DNA from: an uncultured Archangium sp.
Lineage (GTDB): Bacteria > Myxococcota > Myxococcia > Myxococcales > Myxococcaceae
Assembly: GCA_903905455.1 (NCBI GenBank)
Contig: CAIVGN010000117.1
Location: forward strand, 1-37,163
Direction: 5' to 3'
DNA: 37,163 nucleotides
Made by a program: the position numbers and the translations under genes. The notes below the pieces were generated by a model. That model searched no databases. It saw nothing but the letters and a program-made list of their open reading frames with translations, and was not told where the DNA came from. Below, piece by piece: positions 32,198 to 37,163 of this stretch. How positions within the stretch are numbered: position 1 is the first letter of the stretch; the number at the start of each line of letters is the position of its first letter.

Positions 32198-33277
32198 TCA
32201 ATCGAGCTTCAGGGCGTCGAGCACGGCGTCGTGGAGCTGGGGCCGGAACTCGCGGATGCGGACGTTGGCGCGGCCCAGGGCCACGCGGTTGGAGAGGAAG
32301 GCGACGACCAGCTGGCGATCGAGATCGATCCACAAGCTGGTGCCGGTGAAGCCGAGGTGGCCGATGGCGCCCCGGGGCCCGCGACGGCCGAAGCGCGCGC
32401 CACACGACGCGCCTTCTGCCGAGGGGGTGTCGAAGCCGAGCGCGCGGGTGCTGCCGCGGGTGAGCGCGTCGTGGGCCCAGGGCGTCGACGGAGCCCAGCG
32501 CCCCTCGAGGATCGCCTGGCCGAAGCGGGCCACGTCGAGGGCGGTGCCGAAGAGCCCCGCGTGACCCGAGACGCCGTCGAGACAGAAGGCGTTGTCGTCG
32601 TCGACCTGCGCGAGGCCGGTGGGACGCTCGGCCACGCGCCACAGGCCCTCTTGCCCGGGGGCCGGCTCGCGGGGGCGCGTGGTGCCGGTGGGCGCGAACT
32701 CCGCGGGGAGCGGGAGCGCCGAGGACAACCGCCGGTAGCCCGCGCTGAGGCCCAGCGGCGTGGCGATGCGCGCGGCAAAGAGGCGATCGAGCGGCGTGCC
32801 GGTGGCCGTCTCCAGCGCGGCCCCCAGGAGCATGAAGCCGAGATCGCTGTAGACGGCCTGGGCGCCCGCGGGGCGGTCGGTGGGCGTATGCACCACGCGT
32901 TCGAGGACCGAGCGGCGCACCTGCTCGCGCAGCTCGGCTTGCGGGCCTTCGAAGAGCGCCGGGTGCGCGTTGAGTTCCTGCTCGAAGAACGGGGCGAAGG
33001 CCGGCAGCCCGCTGCGGTGAAACAGGAGGTCGGCGAGGCTCACCGGGGCGGCCGCCGTGGGCAGCCAGCGCTGCAGCGACGACTCCACGGCGAGCTGCTG
33101 GTCGAGCACCAGCGCGGTGGTGCTCATCACCTTGGTGACCGAGGCGAGATCGAACACGCAGCCGGGCGCGGCGTTGCCCAGCGAGAGCACGTGGCGGTCG
33201 TGGTGGAAGACCTCGAGGCGCGCCAGGGGGAAGACCTGGTCGTCGACGCCGTGCTGGAGGAGCGCCTCGAGGCTCAC
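32198..33277 (-). CDS. Serine beta-lactamase / DD-peptidase-like hydrolase (class C fold)
   Basis: The protein has 359 residues. The catalytic motifs of the family are present: SVTK at 46-49 (S-x-x-K), YSD at 143-145 in AVYSDLGFMLLG, HRSGLP near 87-92, and a late IGHLGFTGTS near 310 in the H/K-x-G position. No signal peptide is seen, so it is probably cytoplasmic or non-classically exported. In this operon, between LdcA and Mpl, action on murein fragments is more likely than antibiotic resistance. The GTG start overlaps the LdcA stop by 4 bases. Confidence 0.88.
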   Translation of the reverse strand: MSLEALLQHGVDDQVFPLARLEVFHHDRHVLSLGNAAPGCVFDLASVTKVMSTTALVLDQQLAVESSLQRWLPTAAAPVSLADLLFHRSGLPAFAPFFEQELNAHPALFEGPQAELREQVRRSVLERVVHTPTDRPAGAQAVYSDLGFMLLGAALETATGTPLDRLFAARIATPLGLSAGYRRLSSALPLPAEFAPTGTTRPREPAPGQEGLWRVAERPTGLAQVDDDNAFCLDGVSGHAGLFGTALDVARFGQAILEGRWAPSTPWAHDALTRGSTRALGFDTPSAEGASCGARFGRRGPRGAIGHLGFTGTSLWIDLDRQLVVAFLSNRVALGRANVRIREFRPQLHDAVLDALKLD

Positions 33278-34155
33278 GTCGTCCCTCCGGACGACAAGAC
33301 CTGTGACGTGGCGTCAAGGCGAACCGGGGCGCCGAGGATGACCGGCAGGTTCACGTCGCCGTGGCCGATGCGGAAGCCCGAAGCGCAAGGAACGCCGAGC
33401 TCCATCGCCAGTTCCTCGAGCACGTCGGCGCCGGTATAGGTCTCGTCCTTCTCGTCGCAGCCGGTGAAGTCTCCGAAGACCACGCCGCGCACGCCCTCGA
33501 GCAGCCCCGAGAGCTTCAAGTGCATCCACATGCGGTCGAGGCGGTAGGGACGCTCGCCCACGTCTTCGAGCAGGAGCACGCAGCCGCGGAGCACGGGCAT
33601 GAAGGGGGTGCCGATGAGGCGGGTGAGCACCGAGAGGTTGCCGCCGAGCAGCGGCCCTTCGGCCATGCCGGGGACGACGGTGCGCGTGCCCCGCAGCGGT
33701 GCGAGGGCCTGGCCCTCGAGGGCCGCAAAGAGGCGCTCCACCACGTCGCTGGGTTGCTTGCCGAGCTGGGTGAGCACCGGGGCGTGCAGTGACTGCCAGC
33801 CGATCTTCTGGGCCGCGAGGTGAAGTGCGGTGATGTCGGAGAACCCCACGAAGTGCTTGGGCGACGAGAGGCGCATGGCGGGCAGCAGCCGCATGGAGCC
33901 GTAGCCGCCGCGGGCGGCGAAGAGGGCGCGGATCTCGTGGTCGTCGAGGGCCCGCTGCAGCTCGGCGCCCCGGGAGGCGTCGGTGCCGGCGAGATACCGG
34001 TGGGTCTCGAACAACCTCTCGGTGAACACGGGCTGGTAGCGGCGCCCGAGGACCTCGAGGCCCTTGTCGAAGGACGGACGATCGAAGGGGCCGGCGGGCG
34101 CGAAGACCGCGACACGGTCACCGGGCTTCAACGGCGGAGGCGCGAGGAAGCTCAC
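33274..34155 (-). CDS. ldcA: Muramoyltetrapeptide LD-carboxypeptidase (S66)
   Basis: The protein has 293 residues, the usual S66 length. It removes the terminal D-Ala from murein tetrapeptide in the cytoplasm, making the tripeptide that Mpl then reuses. S106 lies in VGFSDITALH, E197 in LLLEDVGERPYRLDRMW and H265 in RIGHGDVNLP, which together form the Ser-His-Glu triad. ARGGYGSMRLLP is also typical. It starts with GTG, 23 bases from the divergent membrane-protein gene, and is the first gene of the recycling operon. Confidence 0.94.
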   Translation of the reverse strand: MSFLAPPPLKPGDRVAVFAPAGPFDRPSFDKGLEVLGRRYQPVFTERLFETHRYLAGTDASRGAELQRALDDHEIRALFAARGGYGSMRLLPAMRLSSPKHFVGFSDITALHLAAQKIGWQSLHAPVLTQLGKQPSDVVERLFAALEGQALAPLRGTRTVVPGMAEGPLLGGNLSVLTRLIGTPFMPVLRGCVLLLEDVGERPYRLDRMWMHLKLSGLLEGVRGVVFGDFTGCDEKDETYTGADVLEELAMELGVPCASGFRIGHGDVNLPVILGAPVRLDATSQVLSSGGTT

Positions 34156-34178
34156 GTGGGACGTTGTACAGTGAGGGC

Positions 34179-35120
34179 GTGCCGTCGTCCGCAGCGAAGA
34201 AGCCCAAGTCTGCCTCCCGGGGGTTTCCCATCCCCTGGGGGTTGTTCATCGTGCTCGGCGTCTATGCCGCGAGCGTCTACGGCTACATCTGGTCGCAGTA
34301 CTGGAACAGCCCCGAGTTCAAGGCGGCGATGAGCTACGCGCGGGCCCTGTCCCTGCTGGGCGTCGACGATGGCCGGCGGGTGAGCGAGGCCGACCTGAAC
34401 CGCGGCTTCGAGCTGACGATGGAGGCGGCGCTGTTGATGCCCGACGAGCTGCAGCTCGTGGAGCACCTCGAGAACCTCCGGCACCGCTTCGAGGAGCGGA
34501 AGTTCAAGATGAAGCAGGACTGGGTGAACAAGGTCGAGATGATGTCGGCCCACACCATGCGCATCGAGCAGGAGAAGAAGGCCTGGCTGGTGGTGGGCTC
34601 GCGGGACCGGGGCTGGGCGCCGGATCAGCTGCTGCGCGGCCCGGAGCGGGTGGTGCTGTGGAGCATTCCCGGCGGGGTGTTGATCATCGCGTTCTGGGCG
34701 TACACGCGGTTCAGCACCAAGGCGGCGATGGAGAAGGACCACGAGGACGGCTTGAAGGAGTCGGAGCGCGAGCTCGCGGAGCTGGGCGACTTCCGGCGCG
34801 GGCTGGAGAGCAGCAGCGCGCGGCCCCTGCCCCAGGTCGAAGAAGAGGAAGACGACACGCTGGCGCAGTCGCCGCCGGTGCGGGCGAGGCCTCCCACGCG
34901 GCCAGGGGTGCCCGCCGTCGCGCGCCCGCCCACGGGGACCAGCCGGGCCGTGACGCGTGCCCCGACCGCCACCGCCAGGCCGGTGACCCGCGCCCCGACC
35001 GGGACCGCCCAGCCGGTGAGCCGGGCGCCGGTGCAGAGCAGTGCCGAGCGGCCCGTCACCCGGCCCGCGGCGCTCACCGCCCTGCCGACGATCAAGAAGC
35101 GCCCGCCGCGCGACGACTGA
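34179..35120 (+). CDS. Two-helix membrane protein with Pro/Thr-repeat tail, unknown function
   Basis: The protein has 313 residues from the GTG at 34179. An in-frame TTG at 34164 would add five residues. A membrane helix at about 18-38 (WGLFIVLGVYAASVYGYIW) is followed by a helical loop of about 100 residues rich in charge (FELTMEAALLMPDELQLVEHLENL, KFKMKQDWVNKVEMM). A second helix lies at about 163-183 (VVLWSIPGGVLIIAFWAY). The C-terminal 110 residues are cytoplasmic if both ends are inside: acidic EEEEDD, then Pro/Arg/Thr repeats. I do not recognise the family. Its 3' end overlaps the convergent methyltransferase gene by 29 bases. Confidence 0.72.
   Translation: MPSSAAKKPKSASRGFPIPWGLFIVLGVYAASVYGYIWSQYWNSPEFKAAMSYARALSLLGVDDGRRVSEADLNRGFELTMEAALLMPDELQLVEHLENLRHRFEERKFKMKQDWVNKVEMMSAHTMRIEQEKKAWLVVGSRDRGWAPDQLLRGPERVVLWSIPGGVLIIAFWAYTRFSTKAAMEKDHEDGLKESERELAELGDFRRGLESSSARPLPQVEEEEDDTLAQSPPVRARPPTRPGVPAVARPPTGTSRAVTRAPTATARPVTRAPTGTAQPVSRAPVQSSAERPVTRPAALTALPTIKKRPPRDD
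34941..35038 (+). repeat. Degenerate 33-bp coding repeat (P-V-T-R-A-P-T-x-T-A)
   Basis: About three head-to-tail units encode variants of PVTRAPTGTAR in the tail of the two-helix membrane protein. The units differ by several bases each. They are in frame and protein-level, and are not a CRISPR or a binding-site array. Confidence 0.6.
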
Positions 35121-36321
35121 AGACGGCGCCGAAGAACCCATCGGTGCCGTGGAGATGGGGCGCGAGGAGCAGCAGGCCCCGCGCGTCGAGCACCGCGTCG
35201 GGGAGCTCCGGGCGTACCAACACCAGCTCCGGGTGGGCCGCGAGCAGGGCGTCGACCACGTCTTCGTTCTCCACCCGGGTGAGCGTGCAGGTGGCGTAGA
35301 CGAGCTTCCCGTCGGGGGCGAGGTGGCGCAGGCCGGTCTCGAGGAGCTCGCGCTGCACGGCCGGCAGGGTGGTCACGAGGGACGGCTCGAGGCGCCAGCG
35401 GAGATCGGGCCCCCTTCGCAGCGCCCCCAGCTCCGAGCACGGGGCGTCGACGAGCACGCGGGGTACCCGGAGTGACGGGGGCGCCTGGCGGCCGTGGATG
35501 AGCACCCGGGCGTTGGCCTTGGAGGCGCGCGTGCGCAGGCGCTCGAGGCGCTCGAGATCGACGTCGGTGGCGTGCACCCTGCCCTGCGGCCCCACGAGGG
35601 AGGCGAGCTGGAGGGCCTTGCCGCCCGCGCCCGCGCAGAGGTCGAGCACGTCGTCGCCGGGGTGCACGTCGACCAGCGCGCCCAGGAGCTGGCTGCCTTC
35701 GTCCTGCACCTCGAAGGTGCCGAGGAAGTCGGGGCCCAGGCCGAGGAGGTTGGGCCGGTGGGTGGTGACGTGGAGCGCGCGGGGCGACCAGCGGCCGGGG
35801 GTGGTCTCGATGCCGTGGGCGCGCAGGCGGGTGGCGAGCTCGTCGCGGTCACCACGGGCGCGCAGGCACACGGGGCCGGGGCGGTTGAGGGCGGCGGCGA
35901 GGTCGGCGGCCCCGGCACCGAAGCGGGCTTCGAAGTGCGCGGCGATCCAGTCGGGGAAGGAGTGGCGGTCGCGCCAGTCGGTGGGCGTGGGGCCCAGGGG
36001 CGGGAGTTCGACCCCGAGGAGCGCGGGGGCGGTGGCGCACTGGCCGAGCTCGCGCGCGAGGATGGCCAGGAGCTGGAGTGGCGTCGCGTCGGGGAGGTGG
36101 GCGCGGAGGCGGCGCCGCCAGAGGCCGACGCCGAAGAGGGACTCGGCGGTGACCGCCCGTTGTTCGGGGGTGAAGTGGCGGTTGCTGCGCAGGAGGCGGT
36201 CGAGGACGCGCTCCGCGGGGAGGCCGGAGAGGACGTCGGTCAGCGGGCGCTCGAGGGTGGGGCCGAGGCCCGTCAGTGAGGCCCAGGGGACGGTGGTGAG
36301 CCGGCGTTCGGCGTCAGTCAT
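35092..36321 (-). CDS. RsmB/NSUN-type RNA (cytosine-5) methyltransferase
   Basis: The protein has 409 residues. It uses SAM to methylate C5 of cytosine in RNA, probably 16S rRNA. An N-terminal NusB-like helical region is followed by the Rossmann methyltransferase: motif I VLDLCAGAGGK (225-235), ATDVD (251-255), motif IV DAPCSELG with C295, and motif VI YATCTLTRVEN with the catalytic C345. Both family cysteines are present. RsmB and RsmF cannot be separated with certainty. The end of the HD-domain gene overlaps its start by 8 bases, so they form one operon. Confidence 0.92.
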   Translation of the reverse strand: MTDAERRLTTVPWASLTGLGPTLERPLTDVLSGLPAERVLDRLLRSNRHFTPEQRAVTAESLFGVGLWRRRLRAHLPDATPLQLLAILARELGQCATAPALLGVELPPLGPTPTDWRDRHSFPDWIAAHFEARFGAGAADLAAALNRPGPVCLRARGDRDELATRLRAHGIETTPGRWSPRALHVTTHRPNLLGLGPDFLGTFEVQDEGSQLLGALVDVHPGDDVLDLCAGAGGKALQLASLVGPQGRVHATDVDLERLERLRTRASKANARVLIHGRQAPPSLRVPRVLVDAPCSELGALRRGPDLRWRLEPSLVTTLPAVQRELLETGLRHLAPDGKLVYATCTLTRVENEDVVDALLAAHPELVLVRPELPDAVLDARGLLLLAPHLHGTDGFFGAVFSRRAAGAS

Positions 36322-36928
36322 CGTGGCCCACCGCCCGGCGGAGGTTGGCGCGGGCCGCGGCGTCGAGGCGCGCGTGGAAGAAGTCGGAGAGGAAGATGCG
36401 GTCGGTCTCGAGGAGGTGTTTCAGGAACCGGCGCCGGTTGAAGCGGAAGATGGGCCGAGGGACGGAGCGGTATTCCTCGGCGATGGCGGCGTCGTAGGCA
36501 TCGAAGGCCGCCGGCGAGGCCCCCAGGATGGCCATGTCGCAGTCGAGGAAGAGCCGCGCGTCCTCGTCGAGGTCGGCCCGGACGAGCTTGCCGTGGCGGG
36601 CGGTGAGCTCGATGAGGGTGCGGATGAGGGCGGTGTCGAGGGGCTCGGCCGGGAGGAAGGTGGCGAGGGACTGGAGGGCGAGGTCGGCGCTGCGGACCTC
36701 GTTGTCCGAGCGGCCGACCACGTAGACCGCGTCATGGAAGAGGGCCGCGAGGAAGACTTCGCGCGGGTGGGTCCAGCCGGGGCCGGCGGAGACGGTCTCC
36801 ACGTGCCGGAGGACCTCCTGGACGTGGGCGAAGGAGTGGTACGCGCGGGGGGGCGCGGCGTAGGCCGCAACCAATGCGCGGAGGAGACCTTCGGGAAGTT
36901 GAAAAGGCGTGTTCGTCAGTGTTGACAC
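36314..36928 (-). CDS. HD-domain predicted metal-dependent phosphohydrolase
   Basis: The protein has 204 residues. It has the HD-type pattern H31 in YHSFAHVQEVL with H35, the paired H65-D66 in AALFHDAVY, and a later D in the FLDCDMAILG segment, all expected to bind metal. Uncharacterised bacterial proteins of this size often carry such a domain. The substrate is unknown. The GTG start at 36926-36928 sits on the -35 box of the divergent tRNA-Asn promoter. It is the first gene of a two-gene operon with the RNA methyltransferase. Confidence 0.85.
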   Translation of the reverse strand: MSTLTNTPFQLPEGLLRALVAAYAAPPRAYHSFAHVQEVLRHVETVSAGPGWTHPREVFLAALFHDAVYVVGRSDNEVRSADLALQSLATFLPAEPLDTALIRTLIELTARHGKLVRADLDEDARLFLDCDMAILGASPAAFDAYDAAIAEEYRSVPRPIFRFNRRRFLKHLLETDRIFLSDFFHARLDAAARANLRRAVGHDD

Positions 36929-36950
36929 AATGGCCCGTCCAACCTACAAG
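36922..36950 (+). promoter_or_regulatory. Sigma-70 promoter of tRNA-Asn
   Basis: A perfect TTGACA at 36922-36927, a 17-base spacer and TACAAG at 36945-36950 lie 25 bases before the mature tRNA 5' end. The -35 overlaps the GTG start codon (36926-36928, minus strand) of the HD-domain gene. Confidence 0.75.
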
Positions 36951-36975
36951 CCGCGCCTTCGCAAGCACCCAATAT

Positions 36976-37048
36976 TCCCTGATAGCTCAGCTGGTAGAGC
37001 AGGCGACTGTTAATCGCCGGGTCGTAGGTTCGAGTCCTACTCAGGGAG
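36976..37048 (+). tRNA. tRNA-Asn(GTT)
   Basis: The gene is 73 bases with a complete cloverleaf. The acceptor stem TCCCTGA pairs with TCAGGGA, the D arm contains GCTCAGCTGGTAGAGC, and the anticodon stem GGCGA/TCGCC encloses loop CTGTTAA with anticodon GTT at 37009-37011. The T arm is GTAGG-TTCGAGT-CCTAC and the discriminator base is G. CCA is not encoded, since the following bases are CAC. Confidence 0.97.
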
Positions 37049-37070
37049 CACAGCTTTTCGGTAGTGGTAG

Positions 37071-37105
37071 AAACCGCAGCCCCTCAAAGGGACTGCGGTT
37101 TTTTT
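37071..37105 (+). terminator. Rho-independent terminator after tRNA-Asn
   Basis: AAACCGCAG (37071-37079) pairs with CTGCGGTTT, and the inner CCC/GGG extends the stem. A run of T residues follows to 37105. It ends the tRNA transcript 23 bases after the mature 3' end. The remaining 58 bases of the window (37106-37163) show no gene or site. Confidence 0.9.
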
Positions 37106-37163
37106 GCTTTCAGGCCTCCATCTCGGTTCTCCCACCGGTCTTCGGCGTGATGACAATGCGGCC

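Noticed and set aside
30932-33439. Plus-strand open frame of 835 codons across mpl, the hydrolase and ldcA
   Set aside because: It crosses three well-supported minus-strand genes and has no recognisable domain.
34941-35038. 33-base periodic repeat considered as a CRISPR-like array
   Set aside because: Units are degenerate, there are no spacers, and the repeat is in frame inside a coding tail.

Overview
The window is very GC-rich, densely coding and rich in short stop/start overlaps. It reads as a chromosomal segment of a myxobacterium (Myxococcota, probably on the Myxococcus/Archangium/Stigmatella side). The best evidence is an MglB-MglA pair that looks near-identical to the M. xanthus gliding-polarity switch. 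It is supported by Hanks-type kinases with envelope domains, Glt-like TPR envelope proteins, and a short polysaccharide-export lipoprotein paired with an outer-membrane barrel. No mobile element, CRISPR array or rRNA gene is visible. The only RNA gene is one tRNA-Asn. No gap without a gene exceeds 180 bases.

Layout. 1-2877 (+): the tail of a cold-shock protein with its terminator, then a membrane Ser/Thr kinase, a TPR-type secreted protein and a small lipoprotein. 2861-5538 (-): a hotdog-fold protein and an S9 dipeptidyl-peptidase. 5590-6831 (+): a lipoprotein joining a c-type heme motif to a copper type II monooxygenase-like region. 6878-9917 (+): the replication/repair set dnaX-ybaB-recR, in which dnaX is split by a +1 frame change. 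9920-15041 (-): a three-gene overlapping operon of a barrel/carboxypeptidase-regulatory protein, a FecR lipoprotein and a Ser/Thr kinase whose outer part ends in an AgmX/PglI-type domain.

15221-26235 (+): mglB and mglA, followed at almost no distance by a secreted coiled-coil protein, two very large TPR periplasmic proteins, a TPR lipoprotein with a TolA-like helix, a small secreted protein and an FHA-like/membrane/TonB-like protein. The last four resemble GltD, GltE, GltF and GltG of the gliding machine, in that order. 26285-29342 (+): a cyclic-nucleotide-binding protein, a coiled-coil secreted protein and an outer-membrane barrel plus short OPX (Wza-like) lipoprotein pair. 29350-34155 (-): a murein-recycling operon (LD-carboxypeptidase, serine hydrolase, Mpl ligase) that also carries a TlpA-like thioredoxin and an inositol-phosphatase-family enzyme. 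34179-36928: a two-helix membrane protein (+), an RsmB/NSUN rRNA methyltransferase (-) and an HD-domain protein (-). The window ends with tRNA-Asn and its promoter and terminator.

The most interesting region is 15221-29342. It places the small GTPase switch MglA/MglB in one transcription direction with a partial paralogue of the Glt/Nfs trans-envelope machine and a polysaccharide export translocon, without any AglRQS-type motor gene in view. A second link is that the kinase divergently encoded from mglB carries the same kind of C-terminal domain as the GltG-like protein.
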